A stretch of 64,000 bases of DNA, taken from contig JAPOXV010000018.1 in assembly GCA_026706935.1 (NCBI GenBank), positions 434,001 through 498,000 on the forward strand, read 5' to 3'. Both the position numbers and the translations under genes were made by a program. Shown here in pieces: positions 26,750 through 34,692 of the stretch; the first letter of the stretch is position 1, and each line of letters starts with the position of its first letter. The notes beneath the pieces were generated by a model. That model was not told the DNA's origin and ran no database searches. It saw only the letters and a list, made by a program, of their open reading frames with translations. This DNA comes from Gammaproteobacteria bacterium. GTDB lineage: Bacteria > Pseudomonadota > Gammaproteobacteria > Pseudomonadales > Azotimanducaceae.

Positions 26750-27682
26750 TTAGCGAATCGCGATGGGATTGATCACTGCTTGCACAGATCCTTCAAATCG
26801 CGGTTGACCAAGCACGAACATAAACTCCCATCCTTCATCTTTCGCCAACTCGCGAGTATCCATATTCTCAAGAATGTAAACGCCATTCTTCGTCAGCAAC
26901 TCTTGATGCACCGGGAAGGCGAGATTCGCATCTTCATGGGGAATCACTTCAAGACCCCAAGTATCTGAGCCAACCGCTACCACCCCTTGTCTTGCCAGCC
27001 ACGCCGCACCGTCGACGCCGAGACCGGGTTCGCCTGCCATTAATCGCTGATTGTCCACGCCCGTTAGACTGATCCATCCAGTATGAAACAGTACGACGTC
27101 TCCCATGCCGATCTTTACGCCTTGAGCCGTTGCTTGAGCTTGAATTTCTACAGAATTGAAGACTGTTCCCTCCGTCAGCATATCCACTCCAAAGTAGGCA
27201 GTCATGTCGAGCAACACACCGCGCGTAACGATGGGTGGTAATTTGTCGACCGACAACTCCGTTAGTCCAGTCAAGCCTACGAAGTCCTCAGCCTTCAATC
27301 CGTTGTAGTAGACATGATCGATTCCGATGTGTCCTAGCCCGTCGATTTGACTGCCGATACCCATCCAGGTCACTAGCAAGTCATCGTTTCCAGAGGTCTT
27401 GCTCGCACCTTGGGTGGCACCTGTGCCTGGTCCATCGAGGATCGTTATTGAGTAAGTTCTTGGGGGATACGCAGGGGTTTCCCATCCTGTGAGTACGCCT
27501 AATGGATAGACCTTACCAGTCTTAACTAACTTGGCGGCATTAACCGCACCTTGCTCACTAAGGTTGTTGATGGCGCCGAGTGTGTCTTCTGCGCCGTATT
27601 TCGAAGGGTACCAATCTGTTTTGTCTTGTGCGAACGAGACTACGCAAATAAGACATGTGACCAGTCCTAGTACTGTTCTCAT
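26750..27682 (-). CDS. Cyclase family protein, exported (kynurenine formamidase-like fold)
   Basis: 310 residues from the ATG at 27682, which has GGAG seven bases upstream (another ATG lies 12 bases earlier). A signal peptide (LGLVTCLICVVSFAQ) predicts export to the periplasm. The metal motif is a variant of H-x-G-T-H-x-D-x-x-x-H: here GIGSQIDGLGHIG, with Gln at the second His position, as seen in a known subfamily. Later conserved parts are GVLLDMTAYFGVDML and VVLFHTGWISL. Members hydrolyse formamides, lactones or act on small acids; substrate unknown. Confidence 0.85.
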   Translation of the reverse strand: MRTVLGLVTCLICVVSFAQDKTDWYPSKYGAEDTLGAINNLSEQGAVNAAKLVKTGKVYPLGVLTGWETPAYPPRTYSITILDGPGTGATQGASKTSGNDDLLVTWMGIGSQIDGLGHIGIDHVYYNGLKAEDFVGLTGLTELSVDKLPPIVTRGVLLDMTAYFGVDMLTEGTVFNSVEIQAQATAQGVKIGMGDVVLFHTGWISLTGVDNQRLMAGEPGLGVDGAAWLARQGVVAVGSDTWGLEVIPHEDANLAFPVHQELLTKNGVYILENMDTRELAKDEGWEFMFVLGQPRFEGSVQAVINPIAIR

Positions 27683-27806
27683 CGGAATCTCCATCTCAGA
27701 TCGTTGTATCGAGCGATCAATGTTAAAAGCACCCGTGGGTCTAACCGATGTTCAACAGATCTCGCGCCGTCTAAAATCCTGCGCTCCGAGAGCACCCAAG
27801 TTCAAC

Positions 27807-28709
27807 ATGAAGCTTTGCGTGGAATTCCCAAGCGTCAGTTACCGCGAAGGACCAGAGAACGTCATTCGTCTCGCAAAGGCAATCGAAGATATCGGCTATG
27901 ACCGATTAGAGATTTTCGATCACGTGATTATGGGTTATCCCACTGAGTCTCGGGAACCACCTATGTATCCATCTAAGATGCCAATCATGGAGGCACTCAC
28001 CACCCTCGCCTTCATCGCCGGTAATACCGAGAGGATTGGACTAGGTACGGAAGTCCTCGTGTTACCTCAACGACAGCCAGTTCTTGTCGCTAAGCAGGTA
28101 CAAACAATCGACACATTGTCGGGGGGACGCATGCGACTAGGCGTCGGCGTTGGCTGGCAAGAATCTGAGTATGACATGCTTGAGGAATCTTTCAAGAACC
28201 GCGGCCGGCGCATGGACGATGCACTCCAGGTTTTGCGTACTTGCTGGAGCGATGAGTTGATCTCCTACGACTTCGATCACTATTCTGCTGAAAGCATGGC
28301 AATGGAACCGAAATCCCCTCAAGGACCTGACTTGCCGATTTGGGTAGGAGGCATGAGCGACGCTGCGTTAGAGCGTGCGGGTCGTCTCGGTGATGGATGG
28401 TTAGCAAACGCAATCGAAGATGAGGACGACGCATTGCGTTCAAAGGCGTTGGTACTGGGACACGCTGCAAGCGCTGGGAAGGATCCCAATTCCTTTGGAC
28501 TACAAATGATGTTGGACGTCCCACCGCGTGACGACGCTGGTCGAATGTTCTATCGAGATCTCGATCGTGTGAAAGCACGAGCAGATCAAGTAGAGGGTTG
28601 GGGTTTTGAGTACGGTGCGATTAACGCAACCGCGATTTTTCAGTCTGGGGCTCGATCTGTAGATTCCATCATCGACGTATTAGAAAAGGTTCATCGAACA
28701 TTGGCGTAA
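27807..28709 (+). CDS. LLM class oxidoreductase, F420-type
   Basis: 300 residues starting at MKLCVEFP (27807); the frame is open much further upstream, but that extension is antisense to the cyclase gene and shows no homology. Motifs: GYDRLEIFDHV, RIGLGTEVLVLPQRQPVLVA, GGRMRLGVGVGWQESEYDML and LPIWVGGMSDAALERAGRLG. The pattern matches F420-dependent or reduced-flavin luciferase-like enzymes. Whether the host makes F420 cannot be told here. Convergent with the zinc-ribbon membrane gene five bases away. Confidence 0.88.
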   Translation: MKLCVEFPSVSYREGPENVIRLAKAIEDIGYDRLEIFDHVIMGYPTESREPPMYPSKMPIMEALTTLAFIAGNTERIGLGTEVLVLPQRQPVLVAKQVQTIDTLSGGRMRLGVGVGWQESEYDMLEESFKNRGRRMDDALQVLRTCWSDELISYDFDHYSAESMAMEPKSPQGPDLPIWVGGMSDAALERAGRLGDGWLANAIEDEDDALRSKALVLGHAASAGKDPNSFGLQMMLDVPPRDDAGRMFYRDLDRVKARADQVEGWGFEYGAINATAIFQSGARSVDSIIDVLEKVHRTLA

Positions 28710-28714
28710 AGTGG

Positions 28715-29755
28715 CTAAAGGTAATCCGCTAACAAGATAAGGAGCACAAACGAAAACGCGGGGAATAGACCTAATACATAAAAAAAACCAAGACTGAAGT
28801 ACTTCACAAGCGTTCGCATGTGTCCTTGCCCGTAGAAACGTCGAAAGGCGAGATAGGTGTGGATCATGAGTAATAGAAACACGACCTGGTCGAATAAATC
28901 CCATGCTTTATCCCATCCAGATTCGTCTATCGGGGAAGCGGACCCAGGTGTCAAGAGTCCAATCGAAAGTACGATAAAACTGAAGGAATGTACGTGAATC
29001 GCGAAAACCAAGTGATGAACAAACCTTCTACCCCCTCTACCGAAAAGCAGCATGAGCAGAATCGCATACCAAGGTAGTAGAACGACCATCATCAATGGAA
29101 GGTTGTCGATAAATTCACCTATCAATTGCTGCGGCGAATATACAGCGTTGACCACTAAGTTAGCCATTAGCCGCTGTAACCACAGCGGTAGTTCGGGGTG
29201 TTCGTCGAAGAGCCGTGCGATAGCCTTTACCGGACCAAGACGCCGAGCACTACGGTCGGAAGCAAGCATGTCATCGAGTTTTCTGACTCTGTCCCCTTCA
29301 AGTCGAGAACGGAATGTCTCCAATCCGACGTTGATCTCTGACTCGTTTTGCTCAGGAGTGAAATCCACGTTGAACCGAATCGGCCCGCGCTGTCGTTGAC
29401 TTTCATCCTGTGCGACTAAATCGCTTGAATCTATAGCGACTGGACGATTATTTGGTGTAGGAAAAGTAATTCCAAATAGGAAAAACCAAAGAATCGTGGT
29501 AAACATGAACAAACGGAACGGATTCACGAAGCTCGCTCGTTGGTTCTCCGCGAACGCTAGCGAAAGTTGCCCCGGCCGACGAACAATGGTCTTGAGTGAA
29601 CGGACTACTCGACCGTCAAGCTCAAACATCTCCCCAATCGCATCTCTCAGAACGGTCCATAACGATGCGTTGTAGTCACGACTGTTTTGTCCGCAATGCC
29701 CACAAAATGCGTTAGGTCGCACGGCACCGCAGTTCGGACAGATTACTTCGCTCAT
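28715..29755 (-). CDS. DUF3667-like membrane protein with zinc ribbon
   Basis: 346 residues. The N-terminus has a two-pair zinc ribbon (CPNCGAVRPNAFCGHCGQ), then a conserved amphipathic stretch (ELDGRVVRSLKTIVRRPGQL) typical of the DUF3667 family. A first hydrophobic segment lies near residues 80-97, followed by a long soluble region (about 110-205) and four further membrane segments to the C-terminus (roughly 215-345). The family is widespread and functionally unknown. Likely an inner-membrane protein with the ribbon in the cytoplasm. Confidence 0.82.
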   Translation of the reverse strand: MSEVICPNCGAVRPNAFCGHCGQNSRDYNASLWTVLRDAIGEMFELDGRVVRSLKTIVRRPGQLSLAFAENQRASFVNPFRLFMFTTILWFFLFGITFPTPNNRPVAIDSSDLVAQDESQRQRGPIRFNVDFTPEQNESEINVGLETFRSRLEGDRVRKLDDMLASDRSARRLGPVKAIARLFDEHPELPLWLQRLMANLVVNAVYSPQQLIGEFIDNLPLMMVVLLPWYAILLMLLFGRGGRRFVHHLVFAIHVHSFSFIVLSIGLLTPGSASPIDESGWDKAWDLFDQVVFLLLMIHTYLAFRRFYGQGHMRTLVKYFSLGFFYVLGLFPAFSFVLLILLADYL

Positions 29756-30010
29756 ACCGAGTGGCTAGCTGTCTCCATACGTCTAATAGCTAGATTAACA
29801 CGCATCGTACATTCCAAGCACCTAAACTGTACCACTCGAAACAAAGGTCTGCCTTTCTAGAAAATACTGAACCCGAAACTGCCTGCTTTCACATGAGTAG
29901 GCTTACTTGGACTTGTAAGTCTGTACCCTTTTGATTGGAGTACTTTCGTAATTAAAGGAATTGAAGACCATAGGGATCGGATTTAAGACGCGAGTGTTTA
30001 ACTCCTATGG

Positions 30011-31162
30011 ATGCCAATGACTAGCAAAATCGACTGGTACGCACGTGCTGAATCACTCAGGCATCTGATTCGCACACATGCAGACGAAGCGGACCGAATT
30101 CGCCACTTGCCGAACGAAGTGGCATCGGCGTTTGCGGCTCTTCAACTGTATCGCTTAGGCGCGCCGACGATGATCGGAGGAGCAGATGCTGAGCCAACTA
30201 CGCAAATGCGTGTGATCGAAGAAGCATCTAGAGCAGACGGAAGTGCCGGTTGGAACCTAATGATCGGTATCGAGACTTTCGCATTGGTGGGACCTTCTTT
30301 GGCAACATGTGCAGAAGTTGTCGCAGATCCAAGCGTAATCATGGCAAGTTCGACCGCAGCAGTAGGTGACGCTCGCCCGTGCGATGGCGGCTGGCTGATC
30401 AATGGACAATGGCAATTTGCTAGTGGCGTCCACAACGCGCACGTCTTTGGCGCGACTGTTAGAAAGATCGACAAACTTGGTGAATCGGATGATCGTCGTT
30501 ACTATGCGATCTTGCCAAAAGGTGAGTTTGAGATCATTGATACGTGGCACGTATCAGGTCTCCGCGGTTCGGGTTCTCACGACGTAAGAATCGTTGACCG
30601 CGTTGTCTCCGACACCCACGTCGTTGCAACACTCGGTCACGGCGACATGACTTCGAACCAGCTGTCGATCCCACTAAACGTACGACTTACTTTCAACAAG
30701 ATCGCCGTCGCATTAGGTATCGCTCGTGCGGCGATCGAAGCATTCATCGAACTTGCCTATGGCAAGACACCTCGTTTTGCGAACAAGAAACTCAAAGACC
30801 GACCATTCGCACAACGTCAGCTCGCAAAAGCAGAAGCAAGGATAAGAGGACACCGTGCAGCGGTATATGAGCATACCGAGCGCGTCACTCAGATTTGTTA
30901 TCGCGGCGATCGTTTAAGCGATGAAGATATCGCAATCGCGCATTTACTCGCGAGCGAAGCGACGACAGGGTGCGTTTATGTCGTTGAATCTCTGCTTGAA
31001 GCCGCCGGAACTTCCGCTAACTACCTTGGTCACCCTCTAGAGAAACTTGCACGGGACATTCGCGTGGTGCGACAACATACGACTGTATCGCCACAACATA
31101 TCGACCATATTGGGCAAGCACTGATGGGTAATGGCTTGCACGGCTTTTTAAGAGGCGTTTGA
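30011..31162 (+). CDS. Acyl-CoA dehydrogenase-fold flavin monooxygenase (HsaA-like)
   Basis: 383 residues (start could be the ATG at 30017). Same class as the gene at 7559-8797: ADGSAGWNLMIG, GGWLINGQWQFASGVHNAHV, WHVSGLRGSGSHDVRIVDRV and the C-terminal LEKLARDIRVVRQHTTVSPQ. The HVSGLRGSGS loop is characteristic of two-component hydroxylases such as HsaA. The paired dehydrogenase Glu motif is missing. It would need a flavin reductase partner. It ends nine bases from the convergent PhyH gene. Confidence 0.82.
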   Translation: MPMTSKIDWYARAESLRHLIRTHADEADRIRHLPNEVASAFAALQLYRLGAPTMIGGADAEPTTQMRVIEEASRADGSAGWNLMIGIETFALVGPSLATCAEVVADPSVIMASSTAAVGDARPCDGGWLINGQWQFASGVHNAHVFGATVRKIDKLGESDDRRYYAILPKGEFEIIDTWHVSGLRGSGSHDVRIVDRVVSDTHVVATLGHGDMTSNQLSIPLNVRLTFNKIAVALGIARAAIEAFIELAYGKTPRFANKKLKDRPFAQRQLAKAEARIRGHRAAVYEHTERVTQICYRGDRLSDEDIAIAHLLASEATTGCVYVVESLLEAAGTSANYLGHPLEKLARDIRVVRQHTTVSPQHIDHIGQALMGNGLHGFLRGV

Positions 31163-31170
31163 AAACGACG

Positions 31171-32031
31171 CTAGGGAACTACGGCTTCCTTACCTAGGTT
31201 TTCCTCAATCCATGTTTTTAGTGGCACGTCCTCGTCGGATGGCGATGTAAAGCCAAATCCGCCGTTCGGGCTCGCGCCTAAAAGCTGTTTTCTAACTGGG
31301 TCAGCGTCAGCCATGTAGTGAGACACGGTCATGTCATCCCTCGGCTTTAGCCAGCGATAGCTGTAACCGTAGAACAGAGCCTTACGCGTATGGCTTGATG
31401 TATTTCGCCCCGCCGCATGCCACAATCGGCGGTCAAAGAACACTGCATCGCCTGCTCGAGTGCAAACTGGAATCGCGTTCGGTGGATCTTCGTGAGGATC
31501 GTCCGGGAACTGTAGGGAGTTTTGCAGATGGCTCCCAGGGACAACATGGAAGTTACCACGACCTATTTCTGTCGTGTCAGTAATAAAGAATCCAACTTTC
31601 AGCGATATTCGCGGCCGAGGATTCGATTCGATATCGATGTTGATACGACCGCTATCCTGGTGCCACCCGAGTCTTCGCTTTTCGCCCCAGCTCGATTGAG
31701 GTAATGGTGGTGTCACGATGATGTGGGAGTGGTAGAGCTGAATGTGCCAGCCGAGGATATCAACGACTTTCATGAATGTCTTAGGCCAATCGATTAACGG
31801 TAGGAACCGCTCGTCTTTACCCATGAAATCGAGGACATTGAGCTGTTGATGAGGTTTTAAGCCTCTCGCTTCATAGATCGGGCGTTGAATGCGCTCTAAC
31901 TCATCCGTCGCCTCAAGTAATGTCTCCACCTTATCCGAATCCAAAGCAGCGGGGACAACAAAGTACCCGTTCTTTTCGAAAGACTCGCGTTCTTCGTCAG
32001 ATAAACGGTAATCGAGGTACGTGTGATCCAT
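31171..32031 (-). CDS. Phytanoyl-CoA dioxygenase (PhyH) family protein
   Basis: 286 residues, cupin-like Fe(II)/2-oxoglutarate oxygenase. The iron triad is visible: GWHQDSGR (His124, Asp126) and RRLWHAAGR (His205), with the 2-oxoglutarate-binding Arg likely in TRKALFYGYS. N-terminal ESFEKNGYFVVPAAL is the usual PhyH opening. Such enzymes hydroxylate acyl-CoAs or many small molecules. One of three PhyH genes in the window, all different in sequence. It leads a short minus-strand pair with the ThuA-like gene, 23 bases upstream. Confidence 0.93.
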   Translation of the reverse strand: MDHTYLDYRLSDEERESFEKNGYFVVPAALDSDKVETLLEATDELERIQRPIYEARGLKPHQQLNVLDFMGKDERFLPLIDWPKTFMKVVDILGWHIQLYHSHIIVTPPLPQSSWGEKRRLGWHQDSGRINIDIESNPRPRISLKVGFFITDTTEIGRGNFHVVPGSHLQNSLQFPDDPHEDPPNAIPVCTRAGDAVFFDRRLWHAAGRNTSSHTRKALFYGYSYRWLKPRDDMTVSHYMADADPVRKQLLGASPNGGFGFTSPSDEDVPLKTWIEENLGKEAVVP

Positions 32032-32054
32032 CTTAATTTAGTGCGCGTAGAACG

Positions 32055-32861
32055 CTACACAGTCGTCGCCCACCTAACCGCATTGGCGACGATCCGATTG
32101 AAATGCTCGTCTTCCCAAACACCACGGAATGTCGTCGGAGTACTCCCGTCCCGCGTGACAGATTCATCAACGAACGGTTGACTGTTATTTTCTGGGGCAT
32201 GGGTATGACCTAATGCGATGTAAACAACCGATCCGTCACCTACCTTCCGCTCAGTTCCAAGTATTCGCGTCTTGCCGTCCGCTTGAATGGACGTGTCGTT
32301 CGTATAGGCGAAACCAAATCCCGGTGGTGAAGGATCTTCAGGTAATTCCGTCGTCAACAGAGGCTCAATATCGGTCATGGGTTCAATCAGATAAAGCTCG
32401 TCGGCGACCTCAAATTCAGAGGGTAAACCATCAAACAATGGATGATCTTGCCTTTCCACGCGCACTTTAAAGCGTCGTATCGGCGGATGATTTAAGAAAA
32501 ACGCGCCGAGTAAATCGTGATGAGGTAGCCGCACCATTTCGCGTCGACGTCCTTCAGGTTCGATTCGAGCAGCCTTACCTCCGCTCGTTCCATGTAGGGC
32601 GAACCATCGGCCGCCACTACGCAACCATTCATCTACAACTCGACACTGGTCCGCGTCGGGAAACGGTCCCGCAACATAACTTACGAGGAAAGCTGTGCCC
32701 GAAAGATGATCGTGGATATCGTTGAAACTGTTCGAGACAGATGTTTGACATCCAGCCTTATATAGAAACTCAAGCAATCGGAGGCGCACGAAGTCCATGT
32801 CGTGACCAGCATTGCTTCCTAGTGGGAATCCACCCGTAATCAAGTGTGCTTGTTTCGACAT
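32055..32861 (-). CDS. ThuA-like domain protein
   Basis: 268 residues from ATG 32861; an in-frame ATG at 32876 would add five. The class I glutamine-amidotransferase-like ThuA fold is shown by LSGTAFLVSYVAGPFPD, LRSGGRWFALHGTSGG, FFLNHPPIRRFKVRVERQDH, HPLFDGLP, and GDGSVVYIALGHTHAP near the end. The family occurs in trehalose/sugar utilisation loci, often with no catalytic Cys; none is evident here. It probably forms one transcript with the PhyH gene downstream. Confidence 0.85.
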   Translation of the reverse strand: MSKQAHLITGGFPLGSNAGHDMDFVRLRLLEFLYKAGCQTSVSNSFNDIHDHLSGTAFLVSYVAGPFPDADQCRVVDEWLRSGGRWFALHGTSGGKAARIEPEGRRREMVRLPHHDLLGAFFLNHPPIRRFKVRVERQDHPLFDGLPSEFEVADELYLIEPMTDIEPLLTTELPEDPSPPGFGFAYTNDTSIQADGKTRILGTERKVGDGSVVYIALGHTHAPENNSQPFVDESVTRDGSTPTTFRGVWEDEHFNRIVANAVRWATTV

Positions 32862-32966
32862 GAATCTATGTCTCATAACTATTGTTTTAGACGCCCTTTT
32901 ATACGCAATTAGCGATACGTCAGTCTATTTCAGTCTGTCTTACGTCGCGAATCTAGTGGCAGCATA

Positions 32967-33806
32967 ATGCGTCTCATGGACTCAAAATCTTGCGTACTGG
33001 TAACTAACGACGACGGTATCGACCATCCAGGTCTCCACGCACTTGCTATAGAGATCGAACAATCTGGTCGCGACGTGACCGTGGTGGCACCCGATTTCAA
33101 TGCTTCAGGACTGAGTGCTGCTCTTGGCACCATAACGGCTGGCTTACCAATCGCTCTGAAACAACACAAGATTGAAGGATTCAATGGACGTGCATTTGGA
33201 TTGAACGCTCCTCCTGCAACTTGCGTGTTAATCGCTCAGCTCGGCGCTTTCGGTGCGGATTTCAAAGTCGTCGTGTCCGGTATTAACGACGGCTTCAATA
33301 CTGGTCGTTCAGTTCTACACAGCGGTACGGTTGGAGCAGCTCTCGCGGCCCAGAATTTCGGAATGCGCGGACTCGCAGTTAGTACGTCGAGAACAGAGCC
33401 GATCTTATGGCAAACGGCGGCACGATTCGCCGTCTCTGTACTCTCTCCACTAGAACTTGCATCGCCACGGTGTACGGTTAACTTAAACGTACCCAGCCTA
33501 CCTGTTCACGAGATTAAGGGTATACGGTGGGGAGTACTTGCACCGTATAACAACATCCGAAGCACCATCGGCGAACAAACAGACCAACAAATCGTCCTCA
33601 AGATGGTTCCGCCACCTTCCCCACCACAAGCTGATACAGATTTGGGCTTAGCACTAGACGGGTACGTCGCCGTTACATCATTACATGCGGGTAGCGAAGT
33701 ATGGTCTGACCGTGTACAGCCCAATGATGTATTTGATCCGAGTGTACCGATTCCTGCCGTTACTGCGGGTGATGAGCTGCGTCCTGCTCGAACGTATCTG
33801 AGTTAA
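32967..33806 (+). CDS. surE: SurE family 5'/3'-nucleotidase
   Basis: 279 residues. Metal-binding VLVTNDDGIDHPG (Asp15, Asp16), the Asn of VVSGINDGFNTGRS and the phosphate-site HSGTVGAALAAQNFGMRGLA match SurE, a Mg/Mn-dependent nucleoside-monophosphate phosphatase. Residue LNAPPATCVLIAQL also fits. A usual neighbour, pcm (isoaspartyl methyltransferase), is absent here, so it may be a second SurE-like paralogue with a different substrate. Convergent with the MerR-like gene. Confidence 0.87.
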   Translation: MRLMDSKSCVLVTNDDGIDHPGLHALAIEIEQSGRDVTVVAPDFNASGLSAALGTITAGLPIALKQHKIEGFNGRAFGLNAPPATCVLIAQLGAFGADFKVVVSGINDGFNTGRSVLHSGTVGAALAAQNFGMRGLAVSTSRTEPILWQTAARFAVSVLSPLELASPRCTVNLNVPSLPVHEIKGIRWGVLAPYNNIRSTIGEQTDQQIVLKMVPPPSPPQADTDLGLALDGYVAVTSLHAGSEVWSDRVQPNDVFDPSVPIPAVTAGDELRPARTYLS

Positions 33807-33861
33807 GTAGCATACGTACGACGCTCCGACCCTCTATTTGTCTCAATCGAACGTCGCGCCA

Positions 33862-34257
33862 TCAATCTAGTTGGGAACTTATCTCCTGAAGCTCGTTTCT
33901 GACTTCACGCAACGCCTTTACTAAATCCCTCGTTTGCTTTGGAGTCAATGTACCTCGATCTGTCACCTTAGGGATCTCCCTATCTGCCTTTGTAGGCTTC
34001 GATATTGCTCCTTCAGTATTAAGTTTCTCATCCTTCGTATTCTTATTTAAGCGTTTCTCACTTATGCGCTCAATTGACGCGATATCCGCGGCAGTATAGT
34101 GCCGCCGATTATTTATCCTACGGATATTTCGAAGTTCTTCGTATTGCTCTTCCCAGTTGCGTAAGTTCGATTCGTTAACCCCAGTGAGCTGAGCGACTTC
34201 AGAAATCTGGTAGTAGACCTTACCGGTAGTAGGTCTACGATTCGCTTTCTCGACCAC
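33862..34257 (-). CDS. MerR family transcriptional regulator
   Basis: 131 residues, GTG start inside the end of ihfA (23-base overlap). The N-terminal winged helix reads YYQISEVAQLTGVNESNLRN, WEEQY, RRINNRRHYTAADIASIERI, with the MerR substitutions W-E-x-x-Y and R-R-H-Y in place. The C-terminus ends in a probable coiled coil (DLVKALREVRNELQEISSQL). Such a small MerR protein commonly follows ihfA in proteobacteria. No Cys ligands for metals are present, so a metal-responsive role is unlikely. Confidence 0.92.
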   Translation of the reverse strand: MVEKANRRPTTGKVYYQISEVAQLTGVNESNLRNWEEQYEELRNIRRINNRRHYTAADIASIERISEKRLNKNTKDEKLNTEGAISKPTKADREIPKVTDRGTLTPKQTRDLVKALREVRNELQEISSQLD

Positions 34258-34636
34258 GCGTATCTACGAGATTGCGTAACTTGCGGCTAGGCTTGAAAGT
34301 AACAACACGCCGGGCCGAAACCTCAACCTCTTCTCCAGTCTTTGGATTTCGACCCGGGCGTGCTCGTTTTGAGCGCAAATTAAACGTTGCGAACTTCTGT
34401 ATTTTTACAGTATCACCCGCTATTAGTGATTGCTTAATAGTATCAAAAAAACTTAGAACTAAATCGTTGCAGAGACTATTACTCAGACCAATGCGATCTC
34501 CAATAACCTGCGCGAGAGTCGCGCGAGTTACTTTACCTTCCGATGACTCTAGAGACTCTTCGCCCACGTTATAGTCACTATTTAAGGTTTCGTCAGCAGC
34601 GTTCGAGGTCGCGTTTATGTGGTCTGAGTTTGCCAC
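34235..34636 (-). CDS. ihfA: Integration host factor subunit alpha
   Basis: 133 residues; the E. coli protein has 99. The IHF/HU core begins near residue 35 (VTRATLAQVIGDRIGLSNSL) and contains the DNA-intercalating arm RPGRNPKTGEEVEVSARRVV. An acidic N-terminal extension of about 34 residues is extra, and no in-frame ATG/GTG start lies just before the core, so the extension looks real. The usual GFG turn before the arm is KFA here. It sits 56 bases after pheT as in other proteobacteria and probably shares its transcript. Confidence 0.95.
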   Translation of the reverse strand: MANSDHINATSNAADETLNSDYNVGEESLESSEGKVTRATLAQVIGDRIGLSNSLCNDLVLSFFDTIKQSLIAGDTVKIQKFATFNLRSKRARPGRNPKTGEEVEVSARRVVTFKPSRKLRNLVDTRGRESES

Positions 34637-34692
34637 AATGCCGCTTCAACTCATTGAATTACTTAGATTTTATAGCAAATCTGATAGACATG

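Noticed and set aside
27531-27806. Long N-terminal extension of the LLM at 27807
   Set aside because: It is antisense to the cyclase gene and has low-complexity, non-homologous sequence; homology starts at 27807.
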